The position numbers were made by a program, and so were the translations under genes. From Glandiceps talaboti (taxonomy: Eukaryota; Hemichordata; Enteropneusta; Spengelidae): a stretch of DNA of 64,000 nucleotides. Shown in pieces: positions 55,228 through 64,000 of this stretch. Every line of letters starts with the position of its first letter. The stretch's first letter is position 1. The stretch lies in NCBI RefSeq assembly GCF_964340395.1, contig NC_135568.1, forward strand, positions 6,520,579-6,584,578, written 5' to 3'. Under the pieces are notes generated by a model. That model searched no databases. It was not told the DNA's origin and was given only the letters and a program-made list of their open reading frames with translations.

Positions 55228-58200
55228 TTACACATGGTGGTCAAGATCTTTGTCTAGCAAGTTCTTCACAGTGGACAAGAATGTTCTTGGATTTTCCTTC
55301 AAGGAATCAAATTCCAGTTCTAAAAATTCTTCATTTTGTAGCATATTATCCACAATGTTTGAGACTTGTTGGAGATCAAAAATATCATGATAGTTGACCT
55401 CTGAACCCACATCAGTGGAAGTATATGTTGCCATGGCAGCATTCACATTCTTCATCCGTTGCTTAGCAACTATGAGGAGGAAGGTAAAGAAATCTGCATA
55501 ATCCATTCCACTGTTGGCTCGTAGAATCATCTATACAAATAGTGGAAAAAAAGATGATTGTGTTGAAATGGATGATTTTATTGATCACACGAACAAAATA
55601 TCTGAACTTGAAATGACATTGTTATTGGCTCTACAGAATAACGAAACAAATCTCTCTAAATTACTACATCAAGAGAGTGCTTGCTATTCACCAGGTAACT
55701 TGATACGTTAAGACAGACAGATGTATTGTTCCATTATTCAAGGGTTTGTTTTAACTTAGAAAGCCCATCAAGAAATATTGCCGAGAATCAAATTTGTTTT
55801 CACCTGACATTGTTGGTGCCATCCGTCCATATCTCTACAATCACTGATAGCATTCTGTACATCCTGTAATTCATTCTGTAAAAACTTCCATGATATATCA
55901 ACATTACAACCATTCACCCAGTTATGGTTTATAGATATAGTATCCTCCTGGAGAGAGAAGGCAAAACAATTCTGATTAAATAGATTTGAGATTTAATGTC
56001 TCACAATTATGGTAATATATCAATTACGATGTACATAATACCACTACATAATAAGGAACTTGCAATCCAGACTGAGCATGCTCAGATGCAAAGGACTACG
56101 GGATTATCTGTGGTTATCGTAATACCTAATCTGGAGCTTCCGATAAAATTAACCTCCCACAATGGTCAGGGTAACTATGAATTGATTATTTGTGGTTAAA
56201 AGCAATGTAACATTATTGTTTACAATACTAATTGATTAGTATTGATTATCACATTTCCCATGATGCAACATTCAACATGGCGGGTTAACAAGTTCCCTAT
56301 TCCAAAAAAATGTAAATGAGAAGTGAATGCTCTCAACAAAACTCAACTCAAAGGGTTTCCAAAAGTTCTGACTAGCTTTCACCCTGTCAACAGACCATTA
56401 TCAGATCAGTAAATGTATGTATGTGCATATACTTATATGGTGTGTATGTATGCGCACAAAAACACAAGGGAGAACTTGATGGTCTCAGCACAACTCAACT
56501 CAAAAGAGTTTCTGAAAGTTCTGACTAGCTTTCACCTTGTTAACAGAACATCATCAGATCAGTAAATATATATATATATATATTTCCAATGTACAAATGA
56601 AAATTCAAAAACTATAGGATCACACTTTATAGTATATATACTACTTCTAACAAAGTGAAGAATTTTTTAATTAAATTCAAAAATTTGCTGTGAAAAAAAT
56701 TGAGATTAATTGTCCAAATATTTCACTCTTATCAGCAGAAATCATATTTCCAATGTTTTATTTTGTTCAGCAAAATTGATGTATGGGCAGTTATTTAATA
56801 GTAATGAGACTGGACCATTTATTCAGATTTATATTTGATAACTTACCAGGTTGAAAACTTGATGAAACCATCCGCTTGGCACAAATATGGCCTCCCCAGC
56901 CTCCTGAATAATCTCAAGAACACCAGATACTTTATGGTAATTAGGGTATTTCTTTCCATCATGCAATTCAGAGGAAGTGACATCATAGGCTAGGTTGCCA
57001 TGACAATCTTTGAGATGTTGTTCCTGGCCTGGAGGGTACAACAACCATTTCTTTCTTCCACAGACATTTGCTGACCAGCTGAACGATCTGAAGACGTCTG
57101 CATGAAATGGTGTCCTAGAAACAGAAGTTTGGTAGGGATCCAGTAAATGGGTGTCACACAAACAAGAAAGGAAGAGGTATCTAGAAACAGAAACGTAACA
57201 TTAAGTGCGGGGTATATGTATTACATTGTGTAAAAGAGCAAAGGAAGGGGTTCCAGGAAACTGTTGCACTGTTTCTTCAATGTTTAATATACAAATCATT
57301 ATTTAGTCCTACCATGATCCCTTGGGTCCCATATAAACAAATCTGTAATCATCTGATTGGTCTCCTCTGCTGTCCCAAAATTCATTCAACCAATCAGAGG
57401 TAAAATACACTGGTGTTTTGTATGCTTGGTATTCTGGGAATGACCTGTTGAAGAGAACAAATAATTATAAAACAAGTTGCTTCACCTTTTAGTCGAATCA
57501 TCAAGTGTTGCCACTTTTACTGTGTCAAAATCAACATTACTGTGTCAAGTTCAACATTGTCTGACACTTCAATAGTCATATAATTATCGCCATGGTTTCA
57601 ATTTGACTATACTCACTAATTATATTCTAAATCACAACAAAAACAAATTTGTTAACTTTTTCTTTAAAATATAAGTCTTTTTTTTTAAAAATTAACTGCA
57701 CTAATAAATATATTCCCGAAGTCCAATCCCATTGTACAATGAAACGCCATCAAGTACATGAGACTTACTTGCAGCATTGCTGAACTGGTTAGTCTGAAGT
57801 GTCATACCTTTGCCAGCATGGCAAACAGTAAAATGTTTGATGGCATATGTTTTACCAGGTAAAACAACATAAGTAACTGACTAGTCAAAATGAAACAAAG
57901 TGAAAAAGTACAAAAGTTACACACAACAATATTAAAAAAAAGTGGAATTGAAATTTTCTGTTTTGAAACGTTTTTGTTGTTGTTTTTTTTGTTTTTTTTT
58001 CAGACTGCAAAAGTTAGTGGGGGGGGGGAGAGGGATACAAACTAACAACAGTAAATTGTTAATACCTGTTGAAGTGCCAGTCTTTGAGATACAAACATTT
58101 CATATTTGAATCATAATTACTAGAAATCAAAGTTTTCCAGTATTCTATGTAAACTGTAAATGTCATATCTTGTTTGGGCTGTGAATCATACTGTCTACCA

Positions 58201-58451
58201 GCACAGTCAGCTACAGGTACTACTTCAGAGCCTGAAATGAAATATTAGGACCAACTTTTACAATTTAATAATTGCTTGAATACACTTGATTAAACAAATG
58301 AGATAAGATTGAGAGTATCAATGAATTAATTTTTGTTGAACATGTTTGTGTATACACAAAGTTTATCAAAGTTTTATACAAGAAAGTTTGTCATTTAAAC
58401 AAAAGAGATAAGATTGATGAGTTTGCATATCAATTTTTTTAAAAACATCTA

Positions 58452-58484
<33 letters not shown>

Positions 58485-59001
58485 ATGTATGTATGTATGT
58501 ATGTATGTATGTATGTATGTATGTATGTGTATGATGTATGTATGTATGTATGTATGTATGTTTGTATGTATGTATGTATGTATGTATGTATGTATGTATG
58601 TATGTATGTATGTATGTATGTATGTATGTATGTATGTATGTATGTATGTATGTGTATGATGTATGTATGTATGTATGTATGTATGTATGTATGTATGTAT
58701 GTATGTATGTATGTATGTATGTATATGTAATTTACTTACCAAAGTTTTTGACAAGAAAGTCAAAATTTGGCATCCCATCTTCAGCAACCCATTCCCTACA
58801 ACTTCTCCAATGTTCTGTGACATGTTTTCCTACAATACATGGTTTGTTAGCAAACAAATACTCCAAGAAAAAATCCATATATCCTATTTCTGTGTCTATA
58901 TAGTCAATTTTCGAAGGTAGAAATTGTCTCTGTTCCACTCTGTCGATTTGTTGAGTTTTCAAGATGACATCTTTGGACAATCTTCCTACTTGTTCATCCA
59001 T
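55228..59001 (-). CDS. JMJD4: JMJD4, JmjC-domain 2-oxoglutarate/Fe(II) lysyl hydroxylase
   Basis: JMJD4 hydroxylates a lysine of the translation release factor eRF1 (family knowledge). The six exons on minus are 58740-59001 (ATG at 59001), 58066-58231, 57313-57444, 56847-57114, 55804-55947 and 55228-55530 (TAA). Phases agree and give 424 residues, the usual length. The iron ligands HAD in TPFHADVFRSFSW and the distal His in the GWFHQVFNL segment are present. NVCGRKKWLLYPPGQE and the highly conserved INHNWVNG are also present, as are LYLKDWHFNR and YFTSDWLNEFWD. It starts MDEQVGRL, and no upstream in-frame ATG is needed. It is divergent from NOP58 with 360 bp between the ATGs. Its stop abuts a foldback element and its first intron is mostly an (ATGT)n array. 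Confidence 0.96.
55948..56846 (-). other. JMJD4 intron 4 with two D4 repeat copies
   Basis: Two direct copies (56335-56405 and 56485-56565) of aactcaactcaaagggtttc, agttctgactagctttcacc and ttatcagatcagtaaatgta, about 145 bp apart. A short (AT)n run at 56568-56582 follows. No other feature is recognised. Confidence 0.6.
57445..58065 (-). other. JMJD4 intron 2
   Basis: AT-rich, with a T-run (57973-58000) and a 9-10 G run on plus at 58020. Nothing else is recognised. Confidence 0.5.
58451..58724. repeat. (ATGT)n microsatellite in JMJD4 intron 1
   Basis: About 270 bp of TATG/ATGT units, opened by a (TG)n and interrupted twice by gtgtatgatg. It ends about 15 bp from the JMJD4 exon 1 donor. Long Met-Tyr-Val-Cys open frames here are repeat translations. 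Confidence 0.95.
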
Positions 59002-59361
59002 CACTGGGAAACGTTGCTATAGTAACAACTTACACTTTTTTTTAAAATGTACCTCATTCAGAATATCTTATATTTGCACACATCTTTTGAAAATGTCGTC
59101 ATTAGCATATCAGCGATATAAATCAATCAATGAAGTTGCTAATGTATTTGGTTTTGTTTCACAATTTTCTCTTCCATGCTGATAAAGTATGCGACATATA
59201 TTCTGCTCGTGGACAAATTTAGTAGATACATATGTACATATACATCCTTACTTTCTCACAGCCATTTAATGTGTGACCCTTGACCTACAATTTGAATCCT
59301 GGGAGATGTACGTAATGCTCATGCGCAATTCTATTTACGCCTCGTGGTTGGAGTTTTCAAA
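59002..59361. promoter_or_regulatory. Bidirectional promoter of JMJD4 and NOP58, with an X-box
   Basis: The two start codons are 360 bp apart and point away from each other. GTTGCTATAGTAAC (59013-59026) fits the RFX X-box consensus GTHNYYATRRNAAC at every position. Near NOP58 there is a tgacccttgacct (59273-59285) resembling direct nuclear-receptor half-sites, and a catgcgca (59313-59320) resembling half of an NRF1 site. CpGs cluster at 59300-59395. There is no TATA box. Site function is inferred. Confidence 0.6.
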
Positions 59362-62300
59362 ATGTTGGTGTTATTCGAAACACCGGCAGGCTTTGCCATT
59401 TTCAAGGTATGTTACATGCCAGTTTATTATTCCTTCAATTTCTTATGTTACTGTGCACACTTTCAGCAATGGTGAAGTCGTTTGGTTATCTCCTTCATGC
59501 AGTTTTAGCATCGAATCCACAGAAGCGGCCCACATGTTCCCAATGGGGTGCGCCATGTTGGACGCTCAGGGCTTCATATGTAAACTTCTCACGTTATTAC
59601 CCCTTCTATCAAAATGACATTGGGTGTTACACTGCGTTTCACGCTTTGCTATGGAACACATATATCAGTCATTGCAATGTTTTTTGTTCGTTGAACAAAT
59701 CTTTGAAAATGGAGATAATTTAGTACCCCTGGGCCAATGTGCGACAGACAAAATTTACATATTTCCCCACGTGCGAGTCAAGGCTAGGCTACCCCGTTGA
59801 ATGTACATGTGGCAAGAACGATATCTTCCGAGGATATCTTGGAAACTAAACTTGCTCATGTAAGACGGTTAGTGGTTTTTATGACTACTTGTCGATGGTA
59901 TAACCTGTGAATGTACGGAGACATGCTGGCATAATTCTGTTCAGATGTTCAAGAATTTGTCTACACGTGTACACCAATATGCTATCAATGAACGATTCGC
60001 ATTCATTATTGAGAGTCATAGGCTACCGATTAGATTAAAATAATTTAATGGAAAGAAACATAATTATTCTCAAGTTACTTTGTCAAGATTATCTTGTGCA
60101 AGTTGAAAGATGGGTTTGTGAGAATTACCAACTGTGTCTCGACTGTTACCATCTCTTAGATAATGTGAGTCCCATGGTTGTGGGATGACCACACTAACTT
60201 ATCAGTTGAGTAGATATTGGAAATGTGCCATTCTTTCATTCAGGACAGACTTCTGAGACAACAGTTTTTGTTGCTCAGATTCGATTCTAATCCGACAATG
60301 GCCATTTTAACCTCTCGCAGTCAAAAAGCTATCCATACTGGGACTGTACATCTGTGGATGCAATTGCAACTTATGGCTGCAATAATTGTACCATTTGTTG
60401 TGATTTTCCATCAATTACACTGATGTTACAGGAATTGTAGCGTTCATTTCCAGTTAAACATCAGAACAAAAAAAAAGCACAGAAAACAAAGAATCAACCC
60501 AAAACTGAAACGAATGGTACAGTTATTGCAGCTAGTTGCTTTAGAGTCTTTCAGTGTAAGAATTCTTTTTTTGATTGACAGATTAAACTAAGACTCTTAA
60601 TTTTTTTTGTTTTCAGCTCCTTAATGAGAAGAAATTGAAGGAAGTGGATAATCTGTACAAAGATTTCCAGACAGCAGAAGGAGCCAGTAAAGTGTAAGTA
60701 TTTACTATAAACCTGGAATTTTTGCTAAAGACTTATTTTCACTGAATTTTGCTGGAAAACAAACACAAGAATAAGTAGTGACAGGAGTGCCTTCTTGTAC
60801 ACACCAGTGTGCCCTCTAATGATAGCCAACTTTTGTTGTTGTGAGTCAAAATGTTAAAAACTGGCATTTCTTGTGAGTCACCACAGAGAAAGAGAGAGGA
60901 GAACACCAAATTTTGGTGCATCTCTAGAAATTGTGTGCATCAGTAGCACGTCAAATTGGCATACTGATGTACCAGTTTGGTAATTAGTAAAAGTTAGTCT
61001 TTGAGAACTTGGAAGACTGCAAAATGACAACATATTCTAGTAGTGAAAATATGCAACTCTACAGTATGTTTGCAATGAAGTGATTTCCCTAAATAGACAC
61101 TGGGGACCTAACCACAGATAATATCTGAATGTGAACTAGCACTGCTACGAACAAGATCAGATAGCGTGTATGTATGAAATCAGTTGCACTTGAGCTAGTA
61201 TTCAGTAACACGTTGTTAGTCTTACTACAGAGTCATTGTTGTGGGCACTCCTTTCAGACTTTCTTGTCTGGATAACTTGCCACTCAAAATACTTCAAACT
61301 TACAAATCAATGTTTCCAAGAAATATTTGGATGGGAACAGCTGACTTGGGGATCCCTGGGTTATGTCCTGAATTCTACTGACCGGAAATTTGTACAGTGT
61401 GGTCACCAGTTGGACTGAATTACAGTTACTTTGGAATAGTAAATTTGAAGTGTTTGTTAGATCTAGTCTAAACTTTGATCACCAAAGCATTGCAGCGAAA
61501 ACATGTCTGTTCAGCAAGCGCCGCTGCGGTCAAAGTGGAATGACCTTTCAGTAAATGTGCAAGGAGATTCGATAGCTGCAAACTTTTCCACTTTCTGTTA
61601 CCTCTGTTTTGTACATCACCTGACATGTTGAGTTTGAAGTTTGCAGCTTTATGAGGAAATGAATGGTATCCCCAAAACACAAACCATACATGTGATATCT
61701 CAATATTTCCCATCTTCTTCATTTGCAGAGTGAAACTTAAACAGTTTGAAAAATTTAAAGACACAACAGAAGCCTTGGCAGGTAAGTTGACCTTTGACCT
61801 GTTGTATTTTGTAAGGTGGGTGTTAAGAAGGTGGTGCAGTGACAAGTCGTCAAATTTCAAACATTCTGGCAAGAATTATGAGCCCTCAACCATGACATAG
61901 TAGTTCCACAAGAAGGTAAATCTTTGATGTGCTGGTATTTTTGGTGGAGAGCCACCACCACCCCTATCAATCTGATTGAAATCCGATGCAGTGTACACAT
62001 CGCGGTTTCTTTTCGGCTGTTGCATTTAGTCGTTTGTTCTTTTGTGAGTGCTCATTACGTACATCTGACACACTACCATAGGTTTTCCTAAGCCACACAA
62101 GCGCGCTGAGAGAATTCACTCAACCAATGAAAACTCATAACGTGCCGAAACATACGGGTACAGTACTTCAGAGCGCTCTGTTCGAAAAGAGCATGAGAAC
62201 AGAGTGCAGACGATGTTATCGTGATTGTTTGGTGGTTCTCTTTGTTTAAATTTTAAATATTGTATTGTTATATTGACGGATTCTGGTTGACTACTCGTAA

Positions 62301-63467
62301 GTACGAGGTTGGGTTCAGGAAATCCTATGGTGTTGTGTCAGATGGATGTAACAAGCACTCGCAAAAGAACAAACAACAGCCAAAAAGAAATTGTGATGTG
62401 TACACTACATCAGCTTTTAAACAGATTGCACCCCCTATAGTCTTGACTCTCCACAAAAGAAATTAATAATGTAGTGTATTATTATGTGCATATATCTGTG
62501 TTAACCACCAATGTGTTGAAATTATATGTAAGTACACCATATTGTGAATGAGAGAAGGTGATGACTGTGACCATGGCGACTATGGTGATGTCAGACAGAT
62601 GTACTGCACAGCCACATTTGTAATAGGTGTGTTGTCACAAGTTTTCTAGTCTCCAAATACAAATAGCGATGAAATGCTCAATATTGATAACTCGGTATTT
62701 CCATAGTAACCACTTGCAGTCATTACCACTCTGTATTATCAGTGATGATATCAACGGTCCTCGTCTGTATGTTAGTGATGACGATCATTTGATATCTGAG
62801 ATAATACTTATCATTCCTAGGTTGTGAATTTCAAGGTGTGCAACTTTGATGTATTATTTCTGCTGAAACCCAAGATGCATTGTGCCACGGCAAAGAGACC
62901 GTATAAAGCCACAAAATCAAGTTGATGTTTCTCTGAAACTACTAGTAATTGTTGATGTAAAATCATGAAATAACTCTCCAGAACCTATAGTTTATGAACA
63001 TGTCTCTCTTTCCTGGAGTGGTTTTCCCCTTTAACAAAAACACTGATCCAGTGATGGTGTTTTTATTAAAGGTGGTAAGTAGGTAATTCTATCTGAGTTC
63101 CCCAACCATTTTACCAGGGTTCCCCACCAAAATTACAGTATCTCAGGTATCAGAAAATATGCCAGTTTTATCAGATTTCTTTGTTTCTGTTACTGTGATT
63201 CTTTGCCAACACAAAGATATAGCAAGGAAATGATAGCGAATGGGGAGAGGGTATATAGAATGTAACAGGAGAGTTAACAAGTACACAAATTCAACTCAGA
63301 AATTATCAGTCACCCTCATGTTTTATTCCTGTGTCTTTACAGCTGCAACAGCGTCAGTTGAGGGCAAGATGTCCAAGGGTTTGAAGAAAGTTATGAAGAA
63401 ACTAGTCGCCAAGGATGCACATGCAGAATTAGCCGTCGCTGATACTAAACTAGGGAATGCTATAAAG
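59362..63467 (+). CDS. NOP58: NOP58, core protein of box C/D snoRNPs (first four coding exons)
   Basis: NOP58 pairs with NOP56, fibrillarin and 15.5K in box C/D snoRNPs in the nucleolus, directing rRNA 2'-O-methylation (family knowledge). Exons are 59362-59406, 60617-60693, 61729-61781 and 63343-63467, with consistent phases; the gene continues beyond the window. The 100 visible residues start MLVLFETPAGFAIFKLLNEKK, then VKLKQFEKFKDTTEALA and ASVEGKMSKGLKKVMKKLV. They end ELAVADTKLGNAIK. This is the NOP5 N-terminal domain and matches human NOP58 (MLVLFETSVGYAIFK) closely. An ATG at 59302 upstream is out of this frame and not needed. Intron 3 hosts a box C/D snoRNA and a Mutator-like MITE. Confidence 0.96.
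59407..60616 (+). other. NOP58 intron 1
   Basis: 1.2 kb. I looked for snoRNA boxes and found no C/D pair with a closing stem. No repeat was recognised. Confidence 0.5.
60694..61728 (+). other. NOP58 intron 2
   Basis: 1.0 kb with no recognisable RNA gene, conserved frame or clear repeat. Confidence 0.5.
61968..62428. mobile_element. Mutator-like MITE (461 bp) in NOP58 intron 3
   Basis: Long terminal inverted repeats of about 115-120 bp. The left has ccgatgcagtgtacacatcg and cgtttgttcttttgtgagtg; the right has cactcgcaaaagaacaaac and gtgatgtgtacactacatc. The ends are caatctg/cagattg. Flanks CACCCCTAT (61959-61967) and CACCCCCTAT (62429-62438) look like a 9-10-bp target duplication, as Mutator-type elements make. 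No transposase. Confidence 0.7.
62733..62807 (+). ncRNA. Box C/D snoRNA in NOP58 intron 3
   Basis: All canonical parts are present in order. The 5' stem is GTATTATC (62733-62740), box C GTGATGA (62742-62748), a D'-like CTGT (62765-62768), C' GTGATGA (62775-62781), box D CTGA (62796-62799) and the 3' stem GATAATAC (62800-62807). The stem pairs perfectly over 8 bp directly beside boxes C and D. The guide before D' is TATCAACGGTCCTCGT and the guide before D is CGATCATTTGATAT. It has the same orientation as NOP58, so it would be released from the intron. Human NOP58 also hosts C/D snoRNAs (SNORD11, SNORD70). I cannot assign the family or target with certainty. Confidence 0.85.
63065..63145. repeat. 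Dispersed repeat D5, copy 1
   Basis: aaggtggtaagtaggtaa, cattttaccagggttcccca and aaaattacag recur in the same orientation at 63650-63730, on the other side of NOP58 exon 4. Confidence 0.6.
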
Positions 63468-63649
63468 GTAAGATTTGAACACTAAATTATGTGTTGCTGT
63501 GGTCATGAAAGATATGTACTGTGTCATGCTAACAGATACCATATTAGGCTGAACATATCTTGGTGTGGTAGTGTCTCTGTGACCATCAAAAAAGCGAGTT
63601 TCTTTTCAATGAGTTTGTGAATTTGTAACATGTTTATTTGTAGTGTTGA

Positions 63650-63730
63650 CAAAGGGTGGTAAGTAGGTAAAATCTACTAGGGTTCCCATGTCATTTTACC
63701 TGGGTTCCCAAAGAAAATTATTATAGACTT
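63650..63730. repeat. Dispersed repeat D5, copy 2
   Basis: agggtggtaagtaggtaaaa, cattttacctgggttcccaa and gaaaattatta. Counterpart of 63065-63145; it lies in NOP58 intron 4. Confidence 0.6.
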
Positions 63731-64000
63731 TAAAGGAAAACCCTGCCATGTTTACCCCTTTGTTACTGGGGTTCCGCAACCTTAGGAATGTGCGCTATGT
63801 GAAATGTACTTGTAAGGTCTGTTATAGTGTATAGAAACCTGCATGAAGAGCTCACATTTGCCGTCCACTGGGCAATATATTTTTTTATGTCTGTGTACAT
63901 TCTTCTTCATATTATCAAAATGATTGTCAGAATACTACATTAGAATTCTGCCAGTAGTGATTGTCATGTACGGCCCAGTCTGTAGGATACGGCTAGTGCT
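63731..64000 (+). other. NOP58 intron 4, to the window edge
   Basis: No exon is recognised. The last bases (agtctgtaggatacggct from 63974) resemble the start of the CTGTAAG-end foldback family, but the window ends before this can be judged. Confidence 0.35.

Noticed and set aside
58414-58903. Long Met-Tyr-Val-Cys frames on plus and Ile-His-Thr-Tyr frames on minus
   Set aside because: Translations of the (ATGT)n array in JMJD4 intron 1.
62559-62620. Another GTGATGA in NOP58 intron 3 as a second snoRNA
   Set aside because: No CTGA at a suitable distance and no closing stem.

Overview
This is a window of an animal nuclear genome, AT-rich, with large introns bounded by GT-AG sites and many microsatellites and short foldback elements. 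Four recognisable protein genes are split over 47 coding exons. The proteins are clearly metazoan and close to their vertebrate orthologues, but the architecture suggests an invertebrate, most likely a marine bilaterian such as an invertebrate deuterostome or lophotrochozoan. I cannot name the species from sequence alone.

Layout. (1) 1-4759, minus: the 5' part of KIF9, a kinesin of the ciliary axoneme. It carries the complete motor domain in 7 exons and runs off the left edge. (2) 6568-50124, plus: complete ALS2 (alsin), with a 14-nt first coding piece, a 19-kb first intron, and then RCC1-like, DH, PH, MORN and VPS9 exons. (3) 50125 to about 54800: the ALS2 3' untranslated/intergenic region, rich in tandem repeats. 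(4) 55228-59001, minus: complete JMJD4 (2-oxoglutarate/Fe(II) JmjC hydroxylase), 6 exons. (5) 59362 to beyond 63467, plus: the first 4 coding exons of NOP58 (box C/D snoRNP core protein), with a textbook box C/D snoRNA in its third intron.

The genes form two head-to-head pairs, KIF9/ALS2 and JMJD4/NOP58. Each pair shares a short upstream region, and ALS2 and JMJD4 converge. The JMJD4/NOP58 space is only 360 bp and holds a perfect RFX X-box. Human ALS2 and NOP58 both lie at 2q33 (recalled), so their linkage may be ancient. JMJD4 (translation-termination factor hydroxylation) and NOP58 (rRNA methylation) both serve protein synthesis; KIF9 and ALS2 are cytoskeletal/endosomal.

The most unusual observations are: three consecutive in-frame microexons placed exactly in a PH-domain loop of ALS2; three independent tandem duplications that copy the 3' end of an exon together with its splice donor (KIF9 once, ALS2 twice), one of which gives an in-frame 9-codon alternative donor; the intronic snoRNA; a triple CArG-box array; and a varied set of short foldback transposons. 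The transposons include a Mutator-like one in NOP58, a hAT-like one in ALS2 intron 1, and a small hairpin family one copy of which ends 4 bp from the JMJD4 stop codon.
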